Shown here: piece by piece, positions 27,531-36,374 of the stretch | How positions within the stretch are numbered: position 1 is the stretch's first letter | Layout: each line of letters begins with the position of its first letter | DNA from: Nocardiopsis sp. ATB16-24 | Lineage (GTDB): Bacteria > Actinomycetota > Actinomycetes > Streptosporangiales > Streptosporangiaceae | DNA length: 64,000 bases | Direction of reading: 5' to 3' | NCBI RefSeq assembly: GCF_030271535.1 | Contig: NZ_JASCXJ010000012.1 | Coordinates: 107,181 to 171,180, forward strand | Notes under the pieces: model-generated | What the model was told of the DNA's origin: nothing | Seen by the model: the letters and a program-made list of their open reading frames with translations, nothing else | The model's database searches: none | Program-made: the position numbers and the translations under genes

Positions 27531-28712
27531 TCAGACCCCGCGTCCGTGCCAACCCGTGAGGCGCGAGACCGCCTCGTCCAGCACCTCGTCCCTCTTGCAG
27601 AACGCGAACCGGAGCAGGTGGGCGCCCTCCTCCTCATGGTCGTAGAACACCTGCGCGGGCACCGCCGCCACACCGGCCTCCTTCGGAAGCGCGCGGGCCA
27701 CCTCCACCCCGTCCGTGTACCCCAACGGACGGATGTCGGCCATGAGGAAGTAGGTGCCCTCGCACACGTTCACGTCGAAACCGGTGCCGGCCAGCCCCTC
27801 CGCCAGACGATCACGCTTGCCTTGGAGAGCTTGGCGCTGGGCCACGATCCAGTCCCACTGCCGATCGATGGCCTCGGCGGCCGCGAGCTGCAACGCGCCG
27901 TTGGCCGAGAAGGTCAGGAACTGGTTGACCGTCCGTACCGCGTTGACCAGGGACTCGGGTCCCATCACCCAACCGGTCTTCCACCCGGTCACGGCGAACA
28001 TCTTGCCCACCGACGACACCGAGACCGTGCGTTCGCGCATGCCGGGCAGGCTCGCCAGGGGCACGTGCGGCCTTCCGTCGAAGGCGAGGAACTCGTACAC
28101 CTCGTCGGTGAAGGCGATCAGGTCGTGCTCGCGGCAGACCTCGGCGATCTCCTCCAACTCCTCCGCGGTGAAGACGGTCCCCGTGGGGTTGTGCGGTGAG
28201 TTCACCAGGATCATCCTGGTACGCGGGCCCACGGCCGCGCGCAACTCCCCCCGGTCGAAGGTGAAACGTCCCGTTTCCGGTTCCGGGCGCAGGGTGACCG
28301 ATCTGCGCACCCCACCCGCCAGGGTGATCATGGCGGCGTAGGAGTCGTACATCGGCTCGAAGACGATGACCTCGTCGCCACGCTCCAGCAGGGCGAGCAT
28401 CGACGCCGCGATCCCGGCCGTGGCGCCCACGGTGATGTAGACCTCGGTCTCAGGGTCCAACTCGATGCCGTAGTGGCGGGCCCGGTACCTGCTCACCGCC
28501 TCCCGCAACTCGGGGCGCCCAGGACCGGGCGGGTACTGGTTCACACCTTTCAGGATGTGTCCGGAGGCCGCCTCCAGAAGGGAGCGCGGGCCGTCGGTAT
28601 CGGGAAAGCCCTGCCCCAGGTTGACGGAACCCGTCTCCACGGCCAGCCGCGTCATCTCGGCGAAGATCGTTTCACCGTACACACGCATTCGTTCGATCAG
28701 CGGTTCTTCCAC
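27531..28712 (-). CDS. PLP-dependent aminotransferase (class I/II)
   Basis: This protein of about 393 residues has VNLGQGFPDTDGP at its N-terminus, NSPHNPTGTVF, and the PLP-Lys region VSSVGKMFAVTGWKTG, where the Lys in GK forms the Schiff base. These are type I fold features of the kynurenine/methionine or N-succinyl-diaminopimelate (DapC-like) aminotransferases. The amino-acid substrate cannot be fixed. The GTG at 28712 (EEPLIERMRVYG) is the preferred start, though its Shine-Dalgarno is weak. An internal ATG at 28688 is the alternative. It converges with glgB and is separated from cdsA by that gene's terminator. Confidence 0.9.
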   Translation of the reverse strand: MEEPLIERMRVYGETIFAEMTRLAVETGSVNLGQGFPDTDGPRSLLEAASGHILKGVNQYPPGPGRPELREAVSRYRARHYGIELDPETEVYITVGATAGIAASMLALLERGDEVIVFEPMYDSYAAMITLAGGVRRSVTLRPEPETGRFTFDRGELRAAVGPRTRMILVNSPHNPTGTVFTAEELEEIAEVCREHDLIAFTDEVYEFLAFDGRPHVPLASLPGMRERTVSVSSVGKMFAVTGWKTGWVMGPESLVNAVRTVNQFLTFSANGALQLAAAEAIDRQWDWIVAQRQALQGKRDRLAEGLAGTGFDVNVCEGTYFLMADIRPLGYTDGVEVARALPKEAGVAAVPAQVFYDHEEEGAHLLRFAFCKRDEVLDEAVSRLTGWHGRGV

Positions 28713-28772
28713 CCGTCGAGCGTATCCGTCCGCCCACCGCCCGGCCATCCCCGCGCGTGACCCACCGACACC

Positions 28773-28805
28773 GAGGGGGCGGGTCCGACACGGACCCGCC
28801 CCCTC
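28773..28805 (-). terminator. Terminator after cdsA
   Basis: Perfect 15-base arms (28773-28787 and 28791-28805; GAGGGGGCGGGTCCG and complement) with a 3-base loop lie 16 bases beyond the cdsA stop. Confidence 0.88.
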
Positions 28806-28820
28806 CACACCGGCCGTCCA

Positions 28821-29756
28821 CTACAACAGGAGGCTGAGCACGATCCACACCACCGGACCGGCGATCAGCAGCGAGTCCATGCGGTCCATCAGCCCACCGT
28901 GCCCCGGCATGAACCGGCCCATGTCCTTGACGCCGAGATCGCGCTTGAACAGCGACTCGATGAGGTCTCCGGCGGTGGCGGCGAGCACGACCGCCAGACC
29001 GAGGACCACGCCGACCCACCACGGCCCGTCCAACATCAGCGTCACGCACAGGGCACCGGCCACCGAGCAGCCCACCACGGAACCGCCGAAGCCCTCCCAG
29101 GTCTTGTTCGGGCTGATCACCGGCGCCATCTTGTGTCGACCCAGCAGGATCCCGGCGAAGTAACCGCCGATATCGCTGGAGATCGTCACCACGATGAAGG
29201 TCACGAGACGGTACTGCCCGTCCTCCGGGTGGGAGATGAGCAACAACCACGTTCCCAACAGGAACGGCAGGTAGACCAGCGTGAACAGGTTCGCCGCGAC
29301 ATCGGCCACGAACCCTTCCGTGCCACCGCGCAGCCGCCACACCAAGGCGAATATCGCGGTCAGCGCGGTTGCTCCCACCAGCCACTCGGTCCCACCGAAG
29401 TAGGCGGCCACCTGCATGGCCACCCCTCCGACCGCCAGCGGCAGGACGGCCAGGCCCATGCCCTTTCCGGCGAAGGCCCGGTTCACCTCCCGCAACCCGA
29501 TCAGCACCGCCAAGGAGGTGATGATCGTGAACAGTTGAGGCCAGGGAAAGATGGAGAAGTACACCAGGGCGCCGAGGACGCACCCACTGGCGATGGCCAC
29601 CGGGAGGTTACGGCCGGTCCGCACCGGCTCGCCTCCCGGCTTGTGCAGCACGAAGCGCTGACCGGACGGTTCGGAGCCCTCGGACGGCCCCTGGCCGGAT
29701 CTGTGCTCGGGCGAGTGGTCATCGCCTCCCGAGCCGCTGGAGGAAGGAAGGGTCAC
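28821..29756 (-). CDS. cdsA: Phosphatidate cytidylyltransferase
   Basis: This 311-residue membrane protein makes CDP-diacylglycerol from phosphatidate and CTP, the branch point of phospholipid synthesis. The signature near the C-terminus is intact: SLFKRDLGVKDMG and PGHGGLMDRMDS. About eight hydrophobic helices precede it. The first ~50 residues are hydrophilic and Ser/Gly-rich. The GTG start at 29756 lies three bases after the frr stop, and the frr tail supplies GAGGTG as ribosome site, so the two are coupled. The operon order frr-cdsA is standard in actinobacteria. Confidence 0.96.
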   Translation of the reverse strand: MTLPSSSGSGGDDHSPEHRSGQGPSEGSEPSGQRFVLHKPGGEPVRTGRNLPVAIASGCVLGALVYFSIFPWPQLFTIITSLAVLIGLREVNRAFAGKGMGLAVLPLAVGGVAMQVAAYFGGTEWLVGATALTAIFALVWRLRGGTEGFVADVAANLFTLVYLPFLLGTWLLLISHPEDGQYRLVTFIVVTISSDIGGYFAGILLGRHKMAPVISPNKTWEGFGGSVVGCSVAGALCVTLMLDGPWWVGVVLGLAVVLAATAGDLIESLFKRDLGVKDMGRFMPGHGGLMDRMDSLLIAGPVVWIVLSLLL

Positions 29757-29759
29757 CGA

Positions 29760-30317
29760 CTACACCTCGAGCAGTTCCGTTTCCTTGTGCTTCAGCAGCT
29801 CGTCGATGGTCCCGACATACTTCTGGGACAGTTCGTCCAGTTCGCCCTGGGCCCGGTGCGCCTCGTCCTCACCGATCTCCCCAGCCTTCGTGGCCTTGTC
29901 GAAGGCGTCCCTGGCGTGACGTCGGACGTTGCGGATCGAGATCTTGCCGTCCTCGGCCTTGGTCCGGGCGACCTTGACGTACTCCTTGCGGCGCTCCTCG
30001 GACAACTCCGGGAAGACGACGCGGATGACCTGACCGTCATCGGAAGGGTTCACGCCCAGGTCGCTGTTGCGGATGGCGTTGATGATGCTGGTGCGGGAAT
30101 TGATGTCGAACGGCGAGATGACCACCATGCGCGGTTCGGGAACCGAGAAGGAGGCCAGCTGATTGATCGGCGTCTGGGCGCCGTAGTAGTCGACCGTGAT
30201 CTTGTTGAAGGTCGCGGGCGTGGGACGGCCGGTACGGATCGCGGCGAAGTCCTCCTTCGCGACGACCACCGCCTTTTCCATCTTCTCCTCGGCCTCGAGG
30301 AGTGTCTCTTCGATCAT
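29760..30317 (-). CDS. frr: Ribosome recycling factor
   Basis: This 185-residue protein has full RRF length. It starts [16 protein letters not shown] and includes [15 protein letters not shown] and [20 protein letters not shown], both strongly conserved. With EF-G it splits the post-termination ribosome. The ATG follows the pyrH gene by 54 bases with no obvious terminator between, supporting a pyrH-frr-cdsA transcript. Confidence 0.98.
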   Translation of the reverse strand: MIEETLLEAEEKMEKAVVVAKEDFAAIRTGRPTPATFNKITVDYYGAQTPINQLASFSVPEPRMVVISPFDINSRTSIINAIRNSDLGVNPSDDGQVIRVVFPELSEERRKEYVKVARTKAEDGKISIRNVRRHARDAFDKATKAGEIGEDEAHRAQGELDELSQKYVGTIDELLKHKETELLEV

Positions 30318-30371
30318 GTGGGCGCTCCCGGTTCGGACTGTCGTGGTTCTTACTGTGGTCGCGGGGCCGTC

Positions 30372-31127
30372 TCAGGCGGGGGTCGGCCCGACGATGGTGC
30401 CGATCTTCTCACCACGCACCGCGCGCAGAATGTTTCCCTGGCTCATCAGGTCGAACACGACGATGGGCAGCCCGTTGTCCATGCACAGGCTGACCGCGGT
30501 GGCGTCCATGACCTTGAGGCCCCGGGTGAGGACCTCGTTGTAGTTGAGCTTGTCGAACTTGACCGCGCCGGGGTTGCGCTGGGGATCGGAGTCATAGACC
30601 CCGTCGACCTGCGTGCCCTTGAGGACGGCCTGTGCGCCGATCTCCAGGGCGCGCTGGGCCGCGGTGGTGTCGGTGGAGAAGAACGGTGCGCCCAGCCCGG
30701 CGCCGAAGATGACCACGCGGCCCTTCTCCAGGTGCCGAACGGCGCGACGCGGGATGTAGGCCTCGGCCACCTGGCTCATGTGGATGGCCGTCTGCACGCG
30801 GGTGTCCACACCGAGCCGCTCCAGGAAGTCCTGTAGCGCCAGGCAGTTGATGACGGTACCGAGCATGCCCATGTAGTCGGCGCGGCCCCGCTCGATACCG
30901 CCCTCGGTGAGCTGGGCGCCGCGGAACATGTTGCCGCCGCCGACGACCACGGCGACCTGGATCCCCTCGGAGACCGCCTCGGCGATGGACTCGGCCACGT
31001 ACTGGACGACCTCGGGATCGATCCCGAGTCCTCCCCCACCGGCGAAGGCCTCTCCGGAGAGTTTGAGCATGACACGCTTCCAACCGGTGTCGTGCATGGC
31101 GGGTTCGGTGCTCGTCACTTCGTTCAC
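30372..31127 (-). CDS. pyrH: UMP kinase
   Basis: This 251-residue amino-acid-kinase-fold enzyme phosphorylates UMP to UDP with ATP. It shows [34 protein letters not shown] and VDGVYDSDP, all typical of bacterial PyrH. Bacterial PyrH is hexameric, GTP-activated and UTP-inhibited (family knowledge). The GTG at 31127 has GGGAGG nine bases upstream. The alternative start at the internal ATG (HDTGWKR) would give a protein closer to the E. coli length. It sits downstream of tsf, behind a terminator. Confidence 0.97.
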   Translation of the reverse strand: MNEVTSTEPAMHDTGWKRVMLKLSGEAFAGGGGLGIDPEVVQYVAESIAEAVSEGIQVAVVVGGGNMFRGAQLTEGGIERGRADYMGMLGTVINCLALQDFLERLGVDTRVQTAIHMSQVAEAYIPRRAVRHLEKGRVVIFGAGLGAPFFSTDTTAAQRALEIGAQAVLKGTQVDGVYDSDPQRNPGAVKFDKLNYNEVLTRGLKVMDATAVSLCMDNGLPIVVFDLMSQGNILRAVRGEKIGTIVGPTPA

Positions 31128-31230
31128 GGCCTGTAGCCTCCCTTGTCGTCCCCGAGTGGCACAGGGTCCCCCGAGTGCTCCTGCCGCGGGCCGGGCTGAC
31201 GTACGTCCCGAACCCGCCCATATCCACCGA

Positions 31231-31260
31231 AGGTGCCGGGGAACGTTCTCCCCGGCACCT
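31231..31260 (-). terminator. Terminator after tsf
   Basis: Perfect 12-base arms (AGGTGCCGGGGA and complement, 31231-31242 and 31249-31260) with a 6-base loop lie 18 bases after the tsf stop. It separates rpsB-tsf from pyrH-frr-cdsA. Confidence 0.85.
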
Positions 31261-31277
31261 CCATCATCTCAAAGCCC

Positions 31278-32114
31278 TCAGGCCTGACCGACCCTGAAGC
31301 GGACGAAGCGCTTGACGGTCACGCCCGCCTCGTCGACGACCTTCTGGACCGTCTTCTTGTTCTCCTTGACGAACGGCTGCCCGAGCAGCGTCACTTCCTT
31401 GTAGAAGCCGCTGAGGCGACCCTCCACGATCTTGGGGATGGCCTGCTCGGGCTTGCCCTCCTCACGGGTGGTCTGTTCGGCGATGCGACGCTCGTTCTCC
31501 ACGACCTCGGCGGGGACGTCGTCCTTGTCGACGTACTGCGGAGCCAGCGCGGCGACCTGCTGGGCCAGGTCACGACCGACCTGCTCGTCGGCCTTGTCCA
31601 GCTCGACCAGCACACCCGTGGTCGGAGGCAGGTCGGGGTCGGACTTGTGCAGGTAGCTGGCCACGTAGGCGCCCTCGAACCTGGCGAAGCGGCGGAACTC
31701 CAGCTTCTCTCCGATGACGGCGCTCTTGCCCTCGATGAAGGCCTGAAGGCTCGTCCCCGGCTCGATCTCGGCGGCGGCGACGGTGGCGAGGTCGTCGCTG
31801 TCCTGGGCGGAGACGAAGTCGGCGACCTGGCCGGCGAGCTCGATGAACTGCTCGTTCTTGGCGACGAAGTCGGTCTCGCAGTTGAGCTCCACGAGGGTGG
31901 CCTTACCCTCGGATTCCCGCTTGAGGACGACCATGCCCTGGGCGGCGGTGCGCTCGGCACGCTTGCCGACGTCCTTGGCTCCCTTGACGCGCAGGGCCTC
32001 GACGGCCTTGTCGAAGTCGCCCTCGGCCTCGGTCAGGGCCTTCTTGCAGGCCATCATGCCCGCGCCGGTCATGTCTCGCAGCTTCTTGACGTCCGCGGCG
32101 GTGAAGTTCGCCAT
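31278..32114 (-). CDS. tsf: Elongation factor Ts
   Basis: This 278-residue protein opens [20 protein letters not shown], the conserved N-terminal module, and has [14 protein letters not shown] and [15 protein letters not shown], which contact EF-Tu. It is the guanine-nucleotide exchange factor for EF-Tu. It follows rpsB as in nearly all bacteria, with a hairpin in the 111-base spacer. The ATG at 32114 is preceded by an AAGGGAA stretch. Confidence 0.98.
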   Translation of the reverse strand: MANFTAADVKKLRDMTGAGMMACKKALTEAEGDFDKAVEALRVKGAKDVGKRAERTAAQGMVVLKRESEGKATLVELNCETDFVAKNEQFIELAGQVADFVSAQDSDDLATVAAAEIEPGTSLQAFIEGKSAVIGEKLEFRRFARFEGAYVASYLHKSDPDLPPTTGVLVELDKADEQVGRDLAQQVAALAPQYVDKDDVPAEVVENERRIAEQTTREEGKPEQAIPKIVEGRLSGFYKEVTLLGQPFVKENKKTVQKVVDEAGVTVKRFVRFRVGQA

Positions 32115-32174
32115 TCTCGGGTTCCCTTTGAAGATTCTGTACGGAAAGTGGAGCGGATCCGGTCGGGCACCCTG

Positions 32175-32205
32175 CCGTCGCCCCTCCCCACGGGCGGGGC
32201 GACGG
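32175..32205 (-). promoter_or_regulatory. Intercistronic hairpin between rpsB and tsf
   Basis: Ten-base arms (CCGTCGCCCC and GGGGCGACGG) with an 11-base loop lie 21 bases beyond the rpsB stop. It could be a partial terminator or attenuator that lowers tsf relative to rpsB, or an mRNA processing site. There is no U-tract. Confidence 0.55.
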
Positions 32206-32225
32206 CGGTGCGCCAGGGCCCGGTA

Positions 32226-33164
32226 CTACTCGGTCTCGGGAGCCTTGACCGCAGCGTCCACGGGAGCCTCCTCGGCACTGGCCTCGGACGGAGCCTCGGC
32301 GGCGACCTCGGAGGCCGGAGCGACGGTGGCGGTCTCGGCCGGAGCCTGCTCGGCGGCGGCCTCGCCGGCCTCGGCCTCGGTGGTCTCGGCCTTGCCCTCC
32401 AGGAGCTCGCGCTCCCACTCGGGCAGGGGCTCCTCGGCGGCCCTCTGCTCGCCCGCGCCCTCGGTGGCGCCGGAACGGGCCATGAGGCCGTCGGCGACGG
32501 CGTCGGCGACCACGCGGGTGAGCAGGCTGACACTGCGGATGGCGTCGTCGTTGCCCGGGATCGGGTAGTCGACCTCATCCGGGTCACAGTTGGTGTCCAG
32601 GATGGCCACGACCGGGATGTTCAGCTTGCGGGCCTCGCTGATCGCGATGTGCTCCTTCTTGGTGTCCACGATCCACACGGCGCTGGGCACGCGGGACATG
32701 TCGCGGATACCACCGAGGGTGCGCTCCAGCTTGTCCTTCTCACGGCGCAGGTTCAGGAGCTCCTTCTTGGTGAGCGAGGAACCGGCGACGTCGTCGAAGT
32801 CGATCTCCTCCAGTTCCTTGAGGCGCTGCAACCGCTTGTGAACGGTGGAGAAGTTGGTGAGCATGCCGCCCAGCCAGCGCTGGTTGACGTAGGGCATGCC
32901 GACGCGGCGGGCCTGCTCGTCGATGGCCTCCTGCGCCTGCTTCTTGGTGCCGACGAACAGGATGGTGCCGCCGTGGGCCACCGTCTGCTTGACGAACTCG
33001 TAGGCCCGGTCGATGTAGGCCAGCGACTTCTGGAGGTCGATGATGTAGATGCCGTTGCGCTCGGTGAAGATGAAGCGCTTCATCTTGGGGTTCCAGCGTC
33101 GGGTCTGGTGCCCGAAGTGGACGCCGCTCTCCAGGAGCTGGCGGATCGTCACGACTGTGGCCAT
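32226..33164 (-). CDS. rpsB: 30S ribosomal protein S2 with Ala/Glu-rich tail
   Basis: This protein has 312 residues. The S2 body (about residues 1-230) starts [19 protein letters not shown] and includes NPKMKRFIF and [12 protein letters not shown]. The last ~70 residues form an acidic Ala/Glu/Pro tail, common in actinobacterial S2 but long here. The ATG at 33164 has the strong site AAGGAGGACC. Upstream in-frame residues to 33242 are Arg-rich leader, not S2. It is the first gene of rpsB-tsf, divergent from the M23-like gene. Confidence 0.98.
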   Translation of the reverse strand: MATVVTIRQLLESGVHFGHQTRRWNPKMKRFIFTERNGIYIIDLQKSLAYIDRAYEFVKQTVAHGGTILFVGTKKQAQEAIDEQARRVGMPYVNQRWLGGMLTNFSTVHKRLQRLKELEEIDFDDVAGSSLTKKELLNLRREKDKLERTLGGIRDMSRVPSAVWIVDTKKEHIAISEARKLNIPVVAILDTNCDPDEVDYPIPGNDDAIRSVSLLTRVVADAVADGLMARSGATEGAGEQRAAEEPLPEWERELLEGKAETTEAEAGEAAAEQAPAETATVAPASEVAAEAPSEASAEEAPVDAAVKAPETE

Positions 33165-33418
33165 GACCTGGTCCTCCTTGCGGTGGCGGGAGGGGGTCTC
33201 CCGCCTTCGGTTGTGCCTGACGCCCCGGCCGTGCCGCCGCACCTCGCAGGGTACGGACCGCCGACACGGCCCCTCACTGGGGAGGCTCGTGGACGTGCGT
33301 ATTGTGGTGGCCCCGAAGAGCCACGGATGATTCTATCCTCCGATGGGACGTGCGACGGCTTTCCACAGGTTCATCCTCCCCCTGGCGATCCCCTCCCACC
33401 GCACGGACCCTGAAGGAC

Positions 33419-34066
33419 ATGCCCCTCCTGAGTCTCCTCCTGGCCCTGTCCCTCCTATACCCCGCGGTGCCCGTCTGGCGCTGGCCGGTGGAACCGCCCG
33501 AGGTCCTCCGCCCCTTCGCTCCCCCCGAACAGCGGTGGCTGCCCGGTCATCTGGGCGTGGACCTGGACGCGGAGCCGGGGCAACAGGTCCACGCGGCCGG
33601 GAACGGGAGGGTCCACTTCTCGGGCACCGTGGCGGGCACACCGGTGGTGAGCGTCGCCCACGGTGAGCTGCGCACCACCTACCTGCCGGTGGAGTCCGAT
33701 CTGGTCCGCGGCGACCGGGTCGCCGCGGGGGACCCCCTGGGCACGCTCGCCACCGAGCCCGTCCACTGTCGCGACCGCCCGTGCCTGCACTGGGGGCTGC
33801 TCCGCGGTGACGCCCACCTCGACCCCCTCGCTCTCCTCGGTCTCGGTGACGTCCGACTGCTGCCCCTCCCGTCCACGACACCCCGGCCTCACCCCACGGG
33901 GGCCGGCCGAGCCCCGACCCGCCCGGGGCCGGTCAGGCGCGGGGATGGGCCCGACGGTAGGTGTCACGCAGACGCTCCACGGACACGTGCGTGTAGATCT
34001 GTGTGCTGCGCGGGCTGGCGTGGCCCAGGAACTCCTGCACGCTGCGCAGGTCGGCCCCGCCGTTGA
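33419..34066 (+). CDS. M23 (LytM-like) peptidase-family protein, probably exported
   Basis: This protein of about 215 residues begins with a hydrophobic signal-like stretch (PLLSLLLALSLLYPAVP). The M23 fold follows: HLGVDLDAEPGQ (zinc-ligand H and D), GRVHFSGTVAG and CLHWGLLRGDAHLDPL. The HxH catalytic motif reads C-L-H, so the first His is replaced by Cys and activity is doubtful. M23 genes stand next to rpsB in many actinobacteria. The ATG at 33419 follows GAAGGAC. The M23 domain ends near nucleotide 33880; the remaining ~60 residues are Pro/Arg-rich, and from 33933 on they lie antisense to the 3' end of xerC. Confidence 0.75.
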   Translation: MPLLSLLLALSLLYPAVPVWRWPVEPPEVLRPFAPPEQRWLPGHLGVDLDAEPGQQVHAAGNGRVHFSGTVAGTPVVSVAHGELRTTYLPVESDLVRGDRVAAGDPLGTLATEPVHCRDRPCLHWGLLRGDAHLDPLALLGLGDVRLLPLPSTTPRPHPTGAGRAPTRPGPVRRGDGPDGRCHADAPRTRACRSVCCAGWRGPGTPARCAGRPRR

Positions 34067-34802
34067 GCAGATGAGTGGCGGCGCTGTGCCGCAGGTCGTG
34101 CGGTGCGCCGTCGACCCCGGCGGCCCGCAGGTGGGCGTGCACGTCCTCACGCGCCCGACGCACGTCCAGGCGACCGCCCCGGGCCCCGAGGAACAGCGCC
34201 GTGCCGCTGTGGACACCGGCCATCGCCGGACGGCCCGCGACGATCCAGTCGTCCAAGGCGTCCAAAGCGGGCTCGCCCACGGGGACCGTACGCTCCTTGG
34301 CTCCCTTGCCCAGAACCCTCACGGTCCGCCGCTCGCGGTCCACGTCGGACAGGTCCAGGGCGCACAGTTCGGCCACACGCACACCGGTGGCGTAGAGCAA
34401 CTCCACCACCGCGTGACGACGCAGATCCGTCGGGGTCTGGGCCGGCGCACGCGAGAGCGCCTCGGCCGCCTGCCCCTCGTCGAGCACCGTGGGCAGGGAG
34501 CGCTGCTGGGACGGGCTCGCCAGGAGGGGCCCGGGATCGACGGCGAGCACGCCCTCGCGGTGCAAAAAGCGCGTGAGGGCGCGTACCGAGGCCACGCGCC
34601 GGGCCACCGTGGCACGGCTCGCGCCCTTCTCCCGGGCCCTCGACAGCCAGCTCCGGATCAGCGGCAGGTCGATGTCGCCCGGCCCGTACCCTCGGGCCTC
34701 CAGATGGGCCCACAGCGAACGCGCGTCGGCCAGGTAGCCGCGCACCGTGTGGGGCGAGCGCCCCAACTCGCCCGACAGGTACGCGGAGAAACGCTCCAGC
34801 AC
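33933..34802 (-). CDS. xerC: Tyrosine recombinase XerC
   Basis: This 289-residue site-specific recombinase has an N-terminal SAM-like core-binding domain (LERFSAYLSGELGRSPHTV). The catalytic residues are visible: R in ATGVRVAEL, K in VLGKGAKERT, H and R in HDLRHSAATH, H in FLGHASP, and the nucleophile Tyr in STQIYTHV. With XerD it resolves chromosome dimers at dif. It lies next to dprA as in other actinobacteria. Its stop region overlaps the M23-like gene by 134 bases on the other strand. Confidence 0.95.
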   Translation of the reverse strand: MLERFSAYLSGELGRSPHTVRGYLADARSLWAHLEARGYGPGDIDLPLIRSWLSRAREKGASRATVARRVASVRALTRFLHREGVLAVDPGPLLASPSQQRSLPTVLDEGQAAEALSRAPAQTPTDLRRHAVVELLYATGVRVAELCALDLSDVDRERRTVRVLGKGAKERTVPVGEPALDALDDWIVAGRPAMAGVHSGTALFLGARGGRLDVRRAREDVHAHLRAAGVDGAPHDLRHSAATHLLNGGADLRSVQEFLGHASPRSTQIYTHVSVERLRDTYRRAHPRA

Positions 34803-34804
34803 GT

Positions 34805-35161
34805 CTATCCCCCCGACGGCAGGCAGGCGATCCCGTCGATCTCCACGAGATGGGCCGGGTCGACCAGGGCGCTCACCTCCACCACCGACGCGGCGGGACG
34901 GTGCGTTCCCGGCAGGCAGTCCAGCAGCGCCGAGTGGAACTCGTCCAGGTCCGAGATATGGCGCAGGTAGTAGGTGAGCTTCACCAGGTGGCCGAGGTCG
35001 GCGCCGTGGTGGGCCAGGACCTCCTCCATGTTGGCGAAGATCTGACGGGTCTGTCCCGCGATATCTCCGACGACCTCTCCCTCGGGCCCTTCCGGGGTCT
35101 GTCCGGAGACGAACAGCAAGGGACCGTCCGCCACCAGGGCGTCACTGTAGGGTTGTGCCAT
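34805..35161 (-). CDS. RidA-family (YjgF/YER057c) protein
   Basis: This ~118-residue protein has FVSGQTPEGPEG, QTRQIFANMEEVLAHHGADL, VKLTYYLRHISD and the C-terminal RPAASVVEVSALVDPAHLVEID, the RidA fold signature. RidA proteins hydrolyse reactive enamine/imine intermediates, but several subfamilies lack that activity. The ATG at 35161 is used; the GTG at 35170 (three codons earlier) is possible, and neither has a good ribosome site. It ends two bases before the xerC start, so xerC translation is probably coupled to it. Confidence 0.88.
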   Translation of the reverse strand: MAQPYSDALVADGPLLFVSGQTPEGPEGEVVGDIAGQTRQIFANMEEVLAHHGADLGHLVKLTYYLRHISDLDEFHSALLDCLPGTHRPAASVVEVSALVDPAHLVEIDGIACLPSGG

Positions 35162-35191
35162 ACGCGACACCGTACCCAGGCCGGGATCGCT

Positions 35192-36355
35192 CTACCGTGG
35201 CCGCCGCCAACCCGTGGCACAGCGCTCCACCAGACCGGCGGCCGCCAGCAGCCCCAGGATGCGCATGGCCGCGTCCAAGGGGAGGCCGCTGGAGTCGGCG
35301 ATCACCGCCGGTCCCCTCCCCACCGAGGACACCGCCTCCAGGACCCGGGCACTGTCCCGGTCCAGATCGGCGCGCACCCTCAACGGTCCGGACGACGGTG
35401 ACCGCTCGTCCAAGGGGGCGACCTGGGCGACGACGTCGTCCGCGCAGGTGACGCACCCCGCCTGCCAGTCGCGGAGCAGCAGGTGGCAGCCCACCGACAT
35501 CGCCGAGGTCACCGGACCGGGAACCGCCATCAGCACCCGGTTCAGCTCGGCGGCGTGCGAGGCGGTGTTGAGCGCGCCGCTGCGCCGCCCCGCCTCCACG
35601 ACCACCGTGCCGGGGGTGAGGGCGGCGATGAGCCGGTTGCGGATGAGGAAGTCGGGGGCACGCGGGGCGACGCCCACCGGCCGTTCGCTCACCAACACGC
35701 CGGTGCGGGCGACGGCGGCGAAGAGGCCCGCGTGTCCACGGGGATAGTCCACGTCGAGTCCGCAGGCCAGGACCACCACCGTGCTCCCCACGGCGTTGGC
35801 GGCCCGATGCGCGGCCCCGTCGATACCGTAGGCCCCGCCCGAGACCACCACGACGGCCCGTTCGGCGAGCCCGTAGGCCATCTCCGAGGCCACGTGCTCA
35901 CCGTAGGAGGTGGCCGCGCGCGCCCCCACCACGGCCACCGAGCGCAGGCACAGATTGCGCAGGTCGCCCCTGCCCCGCACCCACAGCCCGTGCGAACGAC
36001 GTCCGCCCGGAAGGTCCAGCTGTTCCAGCCGCCCCGGCCACTCGGGGTCCCCCGGCGCGACGAAGCGGACCCCGGCCTCGGCGGAGTCGGCGAGGAGGGC
36101 GTCGGGGTCCACGCGTGCCGCGCCCGCGCTCCACCGGTCCCAGCGTCGCCGCAGGCGCGCCCGTGCGTCGGGCCCGGGTTCCTCCTCCCCCGTCACGTGC
36201 GGCGGAGCCGCTCCCGCCACCAGTTCCGCCCAGACCCGTGCGGCTCCGTGTTCGGCGAGCATCGCCCCCAGCCACAGGTCCCCCGGCGGCGTCACCGCCG
36301 TCAGACAGGCCCGTGCCCTGGCGTCGGCCTCCGCCTCCGTGTCCCTTGCCGTCAT
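35192..36355 (-). CDS. dprA: DNA-processing protein A
   Basis: This 387-residue protein has the central Rossmann-like DprA domain with VVGARAATSYG, SGGAYGIDGAAHRAA, SERPVG and RNRLIAALTPGTVVVEAG. A C-terminal winged-helix segment follows. DprA loads RecA onto incoming single-stranded DNA during natural transformation and is kept in many bacteria not known to transform. The ATG at 36355 follows GAGAGGGG. It is the third of yraN-comM-dprA, 19 bases from comM. Confidence 0.95.
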   Translation of the reverse strand: MTARDTEAEADARARACLTAVTPPGDLWLGAMLAEHGAARVWAELVAGAAPPHVTGEEEPGPDARARLRRRWDRWSAGAARVDPDALLADSAEAGVRFVAPGDPEWPGRLEQLDLPGGRRSHGLWVRGRGDLRNLCLRSVAVVGARAATSYGEHVASEMAYGLAERAVVVVSGGAYGIDGAAHRAANAVGSTVVVLACGLDVDYPRGHAGLFAAVARTGVLVSERPVGVAPRAPDFLIRNRLIAALTPGTVVVEAGRRSGALNTASHAAELNRVLMAVPGPVTSAMSVGCHLLLRDWQAGCVTCADDVVAQVAPLDERSPSSGPLRVRADLDRDSARVLEAVSSVGRGPAVIADSSGLPLDAAMRILGLLAAAGLVERCATGWRRPR

Positions 36356-36374
36356 CGCGACCCCTCTCGTCCGG

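Noticed and set aside
33302..33419. Longer start for the M23-like protein at 33302
   Set aside because: The extra ~39 residues are Arg/Trp-rich and precede the signal peptide; the ATG at 33419 opens it directly.
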